Source of the DNA: Abyssalbus ytuae
GTDB taxonomy: Bacteria; Bacteroidota; Bacteroidia; Flavobacteriales; Flavobacteriaceae
Length of the DNA: 64,000 nt
Assembly: GCF_022807975.1 (NCBI RefSeq)
Contig: NZ_CP094358.1
Coordinates: 3,782,001-3,846,000 of the forward strand
Direction: 5' to 3'
Numbering within the stretch: position 1 is the first letter of the stretch; each line of letters starts with the position of its first letter. Under the pieces are notes generated by a model. That model was not told the origin of the DNA. It made no database searches and worked only from the letters and a program-made list of their open reading frames with translations. Positions 38,715 to 46,910 of the stretch are shown here, piece by piece. A program made the translations under genes and the position numbers.

Positions 38715-40819
38715 TTGAAGTAAAAAATCAATATATAAACAGAGAAATAAGCTGGTTAAATTTTAATGCCAGGGTATTACAGGAAGCAGCCGATGAGACA
38801 GTTCCGCTTATAGAACGATTAAGATTTTTAGGAATTTTTTCAAATAATCTCGATGAGTTTTTTAAAGTAAGATATGCAACTGTAAAGCGTATAGCCTTGG
38901 CAGGCAAAACAGGGAAAAGTGTTTTAGGGGGGGCAAATGCCAAAGATTTGCTGGATGATATAACTAAAATCGTTATTAGTCAACAGAGTGAAAGTCTCAA
39001 GATTTTAAAAGACATTGAAAAGAAGTTAAAAAAAGAAAATATCTTTATAATAAACGAAAAAGGGGTAATTGAGGAGCACAAAAGTTTTATAAAGCAATTT
39101 TTTATTCAAAAAGTAAGTCCGGCTTTGGTAACCATTATCCTAAACGATTTGGAAGAATTACCCAATTTAAAAGATAGTGCGGGATACCTGGCTGTAAAAA
39201 TGGTGCTTAAAAATGAAGAATATAAAGGTGAAATAAACAGAAATTCTGGTGTTCTCCTAAAAAAAGAAATCAGGTATGCTTTAATTGAAATACCTAAAAC
39301 AATAGAACGTTTTGTGGTTTTGCCAAAAATAGGAGATAAGAATTATATTATAATTTTAGATGACCTTATAAGATATTGTCTGGGCTATATTTTTAATATT
39401 TTCAATTATGAATCTTTATCTGCTCATATGATAAAAATAACTCGTGATGCCGAGTTGGATATTGATAACGATTTAAGCAAGAGTTTTATAGAAAAAATAT
39501 CTTCGAGTGTTAAAGGTAGAAGAATCAGTGAACCCGTTCGGTTTGTTTATGATAAAGAAATAGAGGATGATACCCTTTTGTTTTTAAAGGATAAAATGGG
39601 GATAGAAAATACCGATAGTGTAATTCCCGGCGGCAGATATCATAACAGAAGAGATTATATGAATTTTCCGAGCCTTGGCAGAAATGATTTAATGTATGAA
39701 AAGATTGAACCGCTACCGGTAAAAGGGCTTACTTATGAAGGAAGCCTTTTTAAGCAGATAGAAAGAAAAGACTATTTACAATATACACCTTATCATTCCT
39801 TTTCGTATGTAATCAGATTTTTAAGAGAAGCAGCACTCGAGCCTAAAGTAAAATCTATCAAGATTACCCTTTACAGGCTTGCCAAAAATTCACAGGTAAT
39901 AAGTTCATTAATTAATGCCAAGAAAAACGGGAAAGATGTTACTGTGCTCATAGAGCTTCAGGCACGTTTTGATGAACAGGCCAATATTGAATATGCTGAA
40001 CAATTAGAGGCAGAAGGTGTGAAAATTATTTTTGGTATTCGTGGGCTGAAAGTACATAGTAAAATATGCCTCATTGAAAGAGAGGAAAATCATAAAATAA
40101 AAAAATATGGTTTCATAAGTACAGGAAATTTTAACGAAACTACAGCTCGTATTTATACAGATTATACCTTGTTTACTTCAAATCAATCAATTATGAAAGA
40201 TCTGACAAAGATTTTTGATTTTTTTGAAACCAGTTACAAACGTACCCGTTACAAACATTTAATCGTATCCCCTCATTATACCAGGAATGTTTTTGAAAAG
40301 CTTATAGACAATGAAATAAAGAATGCACAAGCAGGTAGGGAGGCCTATATGAAAATTAAAATGAATAGCCTCACCAGTTACAGAATGGTAGATAAGTTGT
40401 ATGAAGCAAGCCGGGCAGGAGTAAAAATTCAGATGATTGTAAGAGGTGTGTGTTGTTTAATTCCCGGTATAGAAGGTATGAGTGAAAATATTGAAGCAAT
40501 TAGCATTGTAGATAAATTTCTTGAACATACCAGATTGTTTGTTTTTTGCAATGGAGGTGATAAAAAAGTGTATATCTCATCTGCTGATTGGATGACCCGC
40601 AACCTGGATTACAGGGTAGAAGTAGGTTGTCCGGTGTATGATGAAGATATAAAAAAAGAACTCATAGATACATTTAATATTTGTTGGAACGGAAATGTGA
40701 AGGTAAGGGTTTTTTCAGAACAGCAGGATAATGCTTATAGAAAGAGAAATGGAAAAAAAATTGTAAGGGCTCAGTTTGCTACATACGATTATTATTTAAA
40801 TAAAATGTCTAATCAATAA
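38711..40819 (+). CDS. ppk1: Polyphosphate kinase 1
   Basis: A 702-aa enzyme that polymerises the gamma-phosphate of ATP into inorganic polyphosphate. Four domains are visible: N (YINREISWLNFNARVLQEA), head, and C1/C2 with the two PLD-like His motifs, His449 in LKVHSKICLIER (autophosphorylated) and His606 in LEHTRLFVF. FISTGNFNETTARIYTDY is the conserved active-site block. Length is standard. It lies between sixA (4-base overlap) and ppx (14-base gap), giving a synthesis-and-turnover operon. Confidence 0.96.
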   Translation: MIEVKNQYINREISWLNFNARVLQEAADETVPLIERLRFLGIFSNNLDEFFKVRYATVKRIALAGKTGKSVLGGANAKDLLDDITKIVISQQSESLKILKDIEKKLKKENIFIINEKGVIEEHKSFIKQFFIQKVSPALVTIILNDLEELPNLKDSAGYLAVKMVLKNEEYKGEINRNSGVLLKKEIRYALIEIPKTIERFVVLPKIGDKNYIIILDDLIRYCLGYIFNIFNYESLSAHMIKITRDAELDIDNDLSKSFIEKISSSVKGRRISEPVRFVYDKEIEDDTLLFLKDKMGIENTDSVIPGGRYHNRRDYMNFPSLGRNDLMYEKIEPLPVKGLTYEGSLFKQIERKDYLQYTPYHSFSYVIRFLREAALEPKVKSIKITLYRLAKNSQVISSLINAKKNGKDVTVLIELQARFDEQANIEYAEQLEAEGVKIIFGIRGLKVHSKICLIEREENHKIKKYGFISTGNFNETTARIYTDYTLFTSNQSIMKDLTKIFDFFETSYKRTRYKHLIVSPHYTRNVFEKLIDNEIKNAQAGREAYMKIKMNSLTSYRMVDKLYEASRAGVKIQMIVRGVCCLIPGIEGMSENIEAISIVDKFLEHTRLFVFCNGGDKKVYISSADWMTRNLDYRVEVGCPVYDEDIKKELIDTFNICWNGNVKVRVFSEQQDNAYRKRNGKKIVRAQFATYDYYLNKMSNQ

Positions 40820-40833
40820 ATTTTGCAGGTATT

Positions 40834-41739
40834 TTGAAGATAAGAAAATTTGCTGCCATAGATATTGGTTCGAATGCCATGAGGCTTTTGATAAATAATG
40901 TTATTGAAGATAAAGAAAAAGAAACCAAATTCAGAAAAAGTGCGTTGGTTCGAATGCCAATCAGGTTAGGGCAAGATTCATTTACGGTGGGAGAAATTTC
41001 TAGGGAAAATATTGAGAGAATGGCCGATGCCATGAAAGCATTTAAACTCACTATGAAGGTTTATGGGGTTGAAAAATATATGGCATGTGCAACATCTGCA
41101 ATGAGAGAGGCTAATAATAGTTCGGAGGTAGTAGATATCATAGAAAAAAAATCCGGAATAAGAATTGAAGTTATAGACGGTAAAAAAGAGGCAGCAATAA
41201 TTGCTTCAACAGATTTACATCAGCTAATACAAAAAGATAAAGCCTATTTATATGTTGATGTTGGGGGGGGGAGTACAGAGTTTACGGTTTTTTCTTCTGG
41301 AAAGGTTGTAAATTCAAAGTCTTATAAAATAGGTACTGTACGGCTACTTAATGAGATGATATCAGAGGCTACCTGGAAGGATATAGAAAAATGGATAAAA
41401 CAACAAACAACCCGATATAATGGAAAAATATCTATCATAGGATCAGGAGGAAATATTAACAAATTATTTAAAATGTCGGGAAGAAAACTGGGAGAACCTT
41501 TGTCTTATATCTGGTTAAATGCCCAACATCAGTTTTTACAGGAATTAACCTATGAAGAAAGAATTACTGAACTTAGTTTAAACCCCGACAGGGCTGATGT
41601 AATAATTCCGGCAACGCGAATTTACCTGAATGCTGCTAAATGGAGTGGAGCCAAAAAAATTCATGTACCCAAAATAGGTTTGTCAGATGGGATTATAAAA
41701 ATGCTTTACAATCTTGAAAAAGAAGGAAAGAAAGTGTAG
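40834..41739 (+). CDS. ppx: Exopolyphosphatase / Ppx-GppA phosphatase, TTG start
   Basis: A 301-aa member of the Ppx/GppA actin-like ATPase superfamily, which hydrolyses polyphosphate or pppGpp. The phosphate loops AAIDIGSNAMRLLI (residues about 7-20) and LYVDVGGGSTEFTVF are intact, as is IIGSGGNINKLF. This is the short form, without the C-terminal HD domain of the E. coli enzyme. The frame begins at TTG (40834), 14 bases after ppk1; the next Met lies inside the first loop, so TTG is the true start. Paired with ppk1 it sets polyP level. Confidence 0.9.
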   Translation: MKIRKFAAIDIGSNAMRLLINNVIEDKEKETKFRKSALVRMPIRLGQDSFTVGEISRENIERMADAMKAFKLTMKVYGVEKYMACATSAMREANNSSEVVDIIEKKSGIRIEVIDGKKEAAIIASTDLHQLIQKDKAYLYVDVGGGSTEFTVFSSGKVVNSKSYKIGTVRLLNEMISEATWKDIEKWIKQQTTRYNGKISIIGSGGNINKLFKMSGRKLGEPLSYIWLNAQHQFLQELTYEERITELSLNPDRADVIIPATRIYLNAAKWSGAKKIHVPKIGLSDGIIKMLYNLEKEGKKV

Positions 41740-41746
41740 TATTCAA

Positions 41747-42334
41747 TTACCCATGTATAGTCTCCTTTTTGCCAAGATTTTTCATTATTTCGGCTTCGTA
41801 TTCCAGTAAATCCTGCCATTGTTGGTCAACTTTCTTTCTGTCACCATATTTTCGGGCAAAACCTAAAAACATGGTGTAATGGTTAGCTTCACTTACCATT
41901 AAATTTTTGTAGAATTCTGCCAATTCCTTATCCTGTATTTTTTCTGATAAAAGCCGGAAACGTTCACAACTGCGAGCCTCAATTAAAGCTGCATAAAGTA
42001 GTTTTTTTATAAGCTGATCATTTCTGGAACCTCCTTTTGGGAAAAATTTCATCAGTTCAATTACATATTCATCTTTCCTTTCCCTGCCAAGTACCCAGCC
42101 TCTGGCTATAATTTTATCATGTACCATTTTAAAATGACTTATTTCTTCTTTTACAAGAGCTGTCATTTCCTGTACCAGTTCAGTATATTCAGGAAATCTC
42201 ACAATAATTGAGATAGCCATACTGGTTGCTTTTTGTTCACAATACGCATGGTCAGTTAATATTTCCTCAATATTTTTTTCAACTATGTTAACCCAACGGG
42301 GATCAGTTGGTAATTTTAATCCTAACATACTCAT
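41747..42334 (-). CDS. miaE: tRNA 2-methylthio-N6-isopentenyl adenosine-37 hydroxylase-like MiaE
   Basis: A 195-aa ferritin-like diiron protein that hydroxylates ms2i6A37 in tRNA. Iron-ligand helices are visible: LTDHAYCEQKATSM (Glu), LVKEEISHFKMVHD (E-x-x-H), IEARSCERFRLL and MVSEANHYTMFLG (E-x-x-H). The N-terminal LGLKLPTDPRWV is typical. Its ATG overlaps the dnaX stop (ATGA at 42331-42334), so it is coupled to dnaX. Confidence 0.9.
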   Translation of the reverse strand: MSMLGLKLPTDPRWVNIVEKNIEEILTDHAYCEQKATSMAISIIVRFPEYTELVQEMTALVKEEISHFKMVHDKIIARGWVLGRERKDEYVIELMKFFPKGGSRNDQLIKKLLYAALIEARSCERFRLLSEKIQDKELAEFYKNLMVSEANHYTMFLGFARKYGDRKKVDQQWQDLLEYEAEIMKNLGKKETIHG

Positions 42335-44046
42335 AATTCTAAATCAAAATCTTTTCTCAGTTTTTCTATTAACGGATTCATTTCTCTTAGCTTTTCATAC
42401 TTTTCCTGTGGGGTGAAAGCATATTTTTGCTCGGTGGCTTCATTTACCGTTATAAGTAGTGATATGTGGTAATTATTGAGTTTCTTTTTTAGAAATTCCA
42501 TCAGTGGGTACTGATCTCTTTCTACTTCCTTTTTCATAGTATCATTGGGTAACTCAATCCATATGGTATTTTTATTTTTTAATTTTGGAATATCAGTATG
42601 AAGTGCCGAAGAAAGTATTTTTCGGCCTTCTTCGTCTATAATCTTTACATATTCATTCCAAACCTCAATCATAGTTTCCTCCGTAAACTCTTCTTTTGGT
42701 AAATTTGCTTCATCAATAGCTACGTCTGATTTATTCTTTTCATATTCCTTTTTGGCTTGTATACTGGATAATGAAAGACCGGAAATTCCTCTTTCATTTA
42801 TGGCTTTAATATTTATTTTGGGAATTTCACTGTTTTGATTTTTCTTTTCATTTTCTAAAGAAGGTTTATTTTCTTCTGTTTTTTCCCCGGAAGGAATATT
42901 GCCATTGGTTTTCCCGGTGAGACTTTCTTTAGTATTTTCCTTAAACAGACTTGCGGGAAGAATGTGGCCTAAGTCATTTTTTTTTTCTCCATCAAAATTG
43001 ATAGAGGCCAGTTGCATTAAACAGAGTTCAATTAGTAATCTTTGATTTTTGCTGGATTTATATTTGAGATCACATTCATTTGCCATTTCAATCCCTCTCA
43101 TGAGAAACTCCATTGAAGTTTGCCGGCTTTGTTCGTGATATTTTTGCCGGGCATCTTCTCCTACTTCTAAAAGTTGAATAGTATCGGGATTTTTACATAC
43201 CAATAAATCCCTGAAATGCGATGCCAGGCCAGTAATAAAATGATGTCCATCAAACCCTTTGCTTATAATCTCATTAAAAGTAAGTAATAGCTGAGGTATA
43301 TTGTTTACTAACAGAAGAGAAGTAATATTAAAATAAATGTCATAATCAAGAACATTTAAATTTTCGGTCACTGCCTGGCGGGATAAATTTTTTCCGGCAA
43401 AGCTAACGACACGGTCAAAAATAGATAAGGCATCCCTCAGAGCTCCGTCAGCTTTTTGAGCAATTATATGAAGGGCATCATCCTCAGCAGTCACCCCTTG
43501 ATTATCAGCTATATGCTTAAGATATTCCTTGGCGTCTTTTACTGTGATCCTTTTAAAATCAAATATCTGGCAACGTGAAAGTATGGTAGGTATAATCTTG
43601 TGTTTTTCAGTAGTAGCTAAAATAAAAATAGCATGTTTTGGTGGTTCTTCCAGGGTTTTTAAAAAAGCATTAAAAGCCGATTGAGATAACATATGAACCT
43701 CATCAATTATATATACTTTGTATTTACCAATTTGTGGGGGTATTCTAACCTGGTCTATAAGATTTCTTATATCATCTACCGAGTTATTGGAGGCTGCATC
43801 AAGTTCAAAGATATTAAAAGCAAAATCTTCATCAGGATTTTCTGTTCCGTCCTGATTAATCTTTTTGGCCAATATCCTGGCACAAGTTGTTTTCCCTACA
43901 CCTCTTGGGCCACAAAACAACAATGCCTGCGCCAGATGATTACTTTCAATGGCATTAAGCAGGGTTTTGGTAATAGCTTGTTGCCCCACTACATCATCAA
44001 ATGTTTGCGGACGATATTTTCGTGCAGATACCACAAAATGCTCCAT
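42331..44046 (-). CDS. dnaX: DNA polymerase III subunit gamma/tau
   Basis: The clamp-loader ATPase, 571 aa. Walker A GPRGVGKTTCARILAKKI (about residue 46), Walker B IIDEVHMLSQSAFNAFLKTLEEPP and SRCQIFDFKRI are conserved. After the P-loop the usual four-Cys zinc module is replaced by an acidic linker (NQDGTENPDEDFAFNIF); I know this as a lineage trait of Flavobacteriia. The tau region (about 360-571) is charged and ends in a C-terminal domain. The frame opens with GTG at 44052; ATG at 44046 (MEHFVVSARKYRPQTFDD) is preferred. No obvious slippery A-run frameshift site was found in the gene. Confidence 0.95.
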   Translation of the reverse strand: MEHFVVSARKYRPQTFDDVVGQQAITKTLLNAIESNHLAQALLFCGPRGVGKTTCARILAKKINQDGTENPDEDFAFNIFELDAASNNSVDDIRNLIDQVRIPPQIGKYKVYIIDEVHMLSQSAFNAFLKTLEEPPKHAIFILATTEKHKIIPTILSRCQIFDFKRITVKDAKEYLKHIADNQGVTAEDDALHIIAQKADGALRDALSIFDRVVSFAGKNLSRQAVTENLNVLDYDIYFNITSLLLVNNIPQLLLTFNEIISKGFDGHHFITGLASHFRDLLVCKNPDTIQLLEVGEDARQKYHEQSRQTSMEFLMRGIEMANECDLKYKSSKNQRLLIELCLMQLASINFDGEKKNDLGHILPASLFKENTKESLTGKTNGNIPSGEKTEENKPSLENEKKNQNSEIPKINIKAINERGISGLSLSSIQAKKEYEKNKSDVAIDEANLPKEEFTEETMIEVWNEYVKIIDEEGRKILSSALHTDIPKLKNKNTIWIELPNDTMKKEVERDQYPLMEFLKKKLNNYHISLLITVNEATEQKYAFTPQEKYEKLREMNPLIEKLRKDFDLEL

Positions 44047-44163
44047 AATCACAAAGTTAAAAATTGCTTTTATAATTAATAGTAGAAAGCCTATAATTTG
44101 GAAATAGTTATTAACAAAGCGTCTGGCAAAAAGTCATTTTAGAGTTTTTTGGAATGATTTTGG

Positions 44164-44171
44164 TAATTTTG
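44164..44171 (+). promoter_or_regulatory. rnpB promoter -7 element
   Basis: TAATTTTG matches TAnnTTTG and is placed so that transcription starts near 44176, exactly at the 5' strand of RNase P RNA helix P1. The -33 region is only weakly TTTA-like. Confidence 0.6.
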
Positions 44172-44175
44172 CCCT

Positions 44176-44481
44176 GGCAGGCTGCCTTATCGCTCAAAAA
44201 TTTTGGGAGGAAAGTCCGGACACCATAGCGTAGCATAGCGGGTAACACCCGTCACCATATAGTTTTATATGGTAGGACCAGTGCAACAGAAAGTATGTAC
44301 AGATAATGCTGTAGTGAAATCAGGTAAACTCTATGCGGTGCAACGCCATGTAAACCCGTGCTTAAGGGTTACGCGCTCGATGCGGGAGGGTAGGCGGTTA
44401 GAAGTAATTGGCAACGATTACTCCAGATAAATGATAAGGACACAATATTGTGGTACAGAATCCGGCTTACAGGCCTGCTTT
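44176..44481 (+). ncRNA. rnpB: RNase P RNA (bacterial class A)
   Basis: The catalytic RNA that cuts 5' leaders from pre-tRNAs. Helix P1 pairs GGCAGGC (44176-44182) with GCCTGCT (44473-44479). Conserved regions are GAGGAAAGTCCGGAC (from about 44207, CR-I), ACAGAAAGTATGTACAG near 44285, GATGCGGGAGGG near 44379 and ACAGAATCCGGCTTACAGG (from about 44455, CR-V). The length of about 306 bases fits Bacteroidota class A RNAs. A T tract (44483-44489) follows P1 as a terminator. It lies between dnaX (divergent) and an unknown gene. Confidence 0.93.
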
Positions 44482-44557
44482 CTTTTTTTATTCTTACAGG
44501 TTTTGATATAAATATCTTTCTTTACTTTATAGGTTGAAAGAAAATAGAAATTAAATT

Positions 44558-44578
44558 TAAACGTAAATCATACGTTTA
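44558..44578. promoter_or_regulatory. Perfect dyad upstream of the 44695 gene, possible operator
   Basis: TAAACGTA (44558-44565) and TACGTTTA (44571-44578) flank the 5-base centre AATCA. A half site, GACGTTTAAT, follows near 44622. An 8-bp perfect dyad about 120 bases before a start codon is a plausible protein-binding site, but no T tract makes it a terminator. The rest of 44490-44694 holds nothing else I can support. Confidence 0.4.
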
Positions 44579-44694
44579 ATAATATTTTACTTACAACTAA
44601 TTTTCCTTTATCGATTAAATTGACGTTTAATACAATTTTTTTTGCATTTGTTGGTAAAAATCCAAACTTTAATAATAATTAATTCCCAAACACG

Positions 44695-45108
44695 ATGAAC
44701 AGAAAAATAGATTTTGAGTTCGGAACACTTGAAATATTTAATGACTATGCTATAGGAGAAATTAATGAAGGAATAGATTTTAAATGTGAACAGAATGAAA
44801 AGATAATTTCTGTTTGCAAAAAGTATTTTAAGGATAGACCTTTCGGTTATATTTCGAACAGAACGACTTCTTTTTCAATTGACCCTTCTATTTATAATCA
44901 ATTACGGAACAATTTGAAAAACCTTGTAGCAATTGCTGTTATAGCAAAAAATCCGGCTCAAATTTTGAGTACGAATGTTGAACAGATTTTCTTTGGAAAG
45001 AGTTTACAACACTTTTCTACCATGAATGATGGGGTAATATGGCTAAAGGATAAATTGGATAAAGTGTATAACACAAGTGAATCCAAAAGAATCAGGACTT
45101 CCTATTAA
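44695..45108 (+). CDS. SpoIIAA/STAS-like small protein, unknown function
   Basis: A 137-aa cytosolic protein with alternating beta strands and helices (IDFEFGTLEIFNDYAIGEI; NLVAIAVIAKNPAQILST; an amphipathic C-terminal helix). I associate this pattern with flavobacterial SpoIIAA-like STAS-fold proteins, without assigned function. A perfect dyad lies 117 bases upstream (44558-44578). It is monocistronic and convergent with the NAD(P)HX repair gene, 8 bases apart. Confidence 0.6.
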   Translation: MNRKIDFEFGTLEIFNDYAIGEINEGIDFKCEQNEKIISVCKKYFKDRPFGYISNRTTSFSIDPSIYNQLRNNLKNLVAIAVIAKNPAQILSTNVEQIFFGKSLQHFSTMNDGVIWLKDKLDKVYNTSESKRIRTSY

Positions 45109-45116
45109 TAAGATAA

Positions 45117-46640
45117 TCAGTTCTTTTTCTCATCTTCACTGAATAGATTTATATAAAAGGTACTAATATGATCTATTATGGAAGTTGCCGTAAGAGCTTC
45201 GTAACCCGTTTTACCCACTGCTAAGTCAGCCGCTTTTCCATGTAAATAAACTCCAAATATAGTTGCATTCAGAGGTGTATATCCCTGGGAGATTAAGCCC
45301 GTTATTATTCCGGTTAATACATCACCGCTACCAGCTGATGCCATTCCGGGGTTACCTGTACTATTTATATATAATTTATCTTTATAAACTGTGATAGTGT
45401 GGGCACCTTTAATAACTACTACACAATTGTACTTTTTAGAAAAGAGTTTAACTTTTTCCAACTTTTCAAAATCATCCCTCCATTTTCCTATTAGTCTTTC
45501 AAGTTCTTTTGGATGAGGGGTTAGTACTGAATTTTCAGGTAATTTATCCAGCATTTCTTTATTTTCGGAAAGTATGTTTAGGCCGTCTGCATCAATAACA
45601 ATTGGCATGTTAATATTGGAGAGTAAATTGTTCATGGCTTGTACGGTTTTTTTATCTTTTCCCATTCCCGTGCCTATCCCAATAACCGAGGGCTTGAAAT
45701 CATATTGAATATCAGTTATTATCTTTTCATCTTCATCAGTAATAACCATGCATTCGGGAAAAACCGTTTGTAAAATGTCGTATCCGCATTTGGGTATAAA
45801 ACTGGTTACCAGCCCGGCTCCAACTTTTAAACAAGCTTTACTGCTTAATACTACCGCACCTATTTTACCATAACTGCCTCCTGCTATAAGACTGTGTCCA
45901 TAGGTGCCTTTATGTGAAAATTTGTTTCTTGGTATATAGAGGGATAATATATTTTGTTTCGTAATAAATTCAGCTTCCGTTTTAACTTTTTCCATAAACT
46001 GCTCATCAATTCCTATGTCAATTAGTTCCCAGCTATTACAATAAATGCCTGTTTGAGGAAGAAAAAAAGGTAACTTGGGGTTTTGGAATGATAAGGTATG
46101 ATTAGCTTTTATAATATAGTCGATTTGTTCGGGAATTTTATCCATATATAAGCCCGAAGGTATGTCAATAGATAAAACAAAAGAACCGGATTCATTAATT
46201 TGTTTTATGATTTCTCCCACCCATTCGGCAGGCGGACGATGAAGGCCAATTCCAAAAATAGCATCCACAACCATGTCTCCCTCAGATATTTCGGGAATAT
46301 CTTCTTCATTATTTATGAACTGCGGCCAATGTTTTAATTCTTTTAAGCGATTAAGGTTTAATAAAAAGTCTTTTGATCTCTTATCGCTGAAGTTAACAAC
46401 ATAGGTTTGAATATTATAACCATGATTTTTTAAGTGACGGGCAATCACCATACCGTCGCCACCATTATTTCCGATGCCGCAAAAGATGTGAATTTTCACA
46501 TGGTTTCCCTGTAAATTGGAATGTATCCAATTAAATACACCCGTTCCAGCCCTTTCCATTAGTTCATCCGAAGAAATATTTTGATTTTGAGCAGTAACTT
46601 TATCGGCTTCATAAACTTGTTCCCTGGATAAAATTTTCAT
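45117..46640 (-). CDS. nnrD: Bifunctional NAD(P)H-hydrate epimerase / ADP-dependent dehydratase
   Basis: A 507-aa fusion repairing hydrated NAD(P)H. The N-terminal YjeF_N epimerase (about 1-210) has CGIGNNGGDGMVIARHL and VDAIFGIGLHRP. The C-terminal ribokinase-like dehydratase (about 225-500) has HKGTYGHSLIAGGSYGKIGA, DADGLNIL, VLTPHPKELERL and the anion-hole motif GNPGMASAGSGDVLTGIITG. This equals E. coli Nnr (YjeF). Standalone gene; its start region is divergent from the thr leader promoter. Confidence 0.94.
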   Translation of the reverse strand: MKILSREQVYEADKVTAQNQNISSDELMERAGTGVFNWIHSNLQGNHVKIHIFCGIGNNGGDGMVIARHLKNHGYNIQTYVVNFSDKRSKDFLLNLNRLKELKHWPQFINNEEDIPEISEGDMVVDAIFGIGLHRPPAEWVGEIIKQINESGSFVLSIDIPSGLYMDKIPEQIDYIIKANHTLSFQNPKLPFFLPQTGIYCNSWELIDIGIDEQFMEKVKTEAEFITKQNILSLYIPRNKFSHKGTYGHSLIAGGSYGKIGAVVLSSKACLKVGAGLVTSFIPKCGYDILQTVFPECMVITDEDEKIITDIQYDFKPSVIGIGTGMGKDKKTVQAMNNLLSNINMPIVIDADGLNILSENKEMLDKLPENSVLTPHPKELERLIGKWRDDFEKLEKVKLFSKKYNCVVVIKGAHTITVYKDKLYINSTGNPGMASAGSGDVLTGIITGLISQGYTPLNATIFGVYLHGKAADLAVGKTGYEALTATSIIDHISTFYINLFSEDEKKN

Positions 46641-46667
46641 ATTTTAATAAAAATTGAAAAAACGTTG

Positions 46668-46698
46668 TTTGATTATAAATGTAAATGTACTACTTTTG
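46668..46698 (+). promoter_or_regulatory. thr operon promoter (TTTG / TACTTTTG)
   Basis: TTTG (46668-46671), a 19-base spacer and TACTTTTG (46691-46698): a full match to the Bacteroidota consensus. The start should be near 46704, only about 10 bases before the leader-peptide ATG at 46715, which places the leader at the very 5' end of the mRNA. Confidence 0.82.
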
Positions 46699-46714
46699 AG
46701 CTTTCATTCTAAAA

Positions 46715-46828
46715 ATGCAAAACTTAATAAACATATTGCAAAATCATTCATCTGCTGCAAATAAGTATTGCATAAATACTGCTATTATTACAACTACAAC
46801 CATAACTACTACCCCTTGTGGGGTATAA
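46715..46828 (+). CDS. thrL: Thr/Ile-rich leader peptide of the thr operon (attenuator-type)
   Basis: A 37-codon ORF between the thr promoter and thrA. Its C-terminal half is dominated by regulatory codons: Thr at 22, 26-29 and 31-33 (eight), and Ile at 20, 24, 25 and 30, ending in PCGV. E. coli thrL shows the same Thr/Ile logic, matching control by threonyl- and isoleucyl-tRNA supply. The G+C-rich hairpin ACCCC-TTGT-GGGGT (46811-46824) overlaps the last codons, another hairpin AGTATT/AATACT sits at 46764-46780, and six T occur at 46850-46855. thrA starts 82 bases after the stop. The composition is seen directly; the attenuation mechanism is inferred. Confidence 0.8.
   Translation: MQNLINILQNHSSAANKYCINTAIITTTTITTTPCGV
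46811..46824 (+). promoter_or_regulatory. GC-rich hairpin at the end of the thr leader ORF
   Basis: Perfect stem ACCCC/GGGGT with loop TTGT, inside an otherwise AT-rich leader. A ribosome at the leader stop (46826) would cover it; a ribosome stalled in the Thr run would leave it free. That makes it a candidate switch element (antiterminator or pause). It is not itself a classic terminator: the T tract begins 25 bases later. Confidence 0.5.
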
Positions 46829-46910
46829 ATAGTTACATATCATCCGTTTTTTCTGTTTATTTATTAAACATTTTCCAACCATACATTATTAATTATTATC
46901 AAAAAAGATT

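Noticed and set aside
46850-46855. Classical rho-independent attenuator terminator before thrA
   Set aside because: The T run has no adjacent GC-rich stem; the only strong hairpin is 25 bases upstream, so a standard terminator cannot be claimed.
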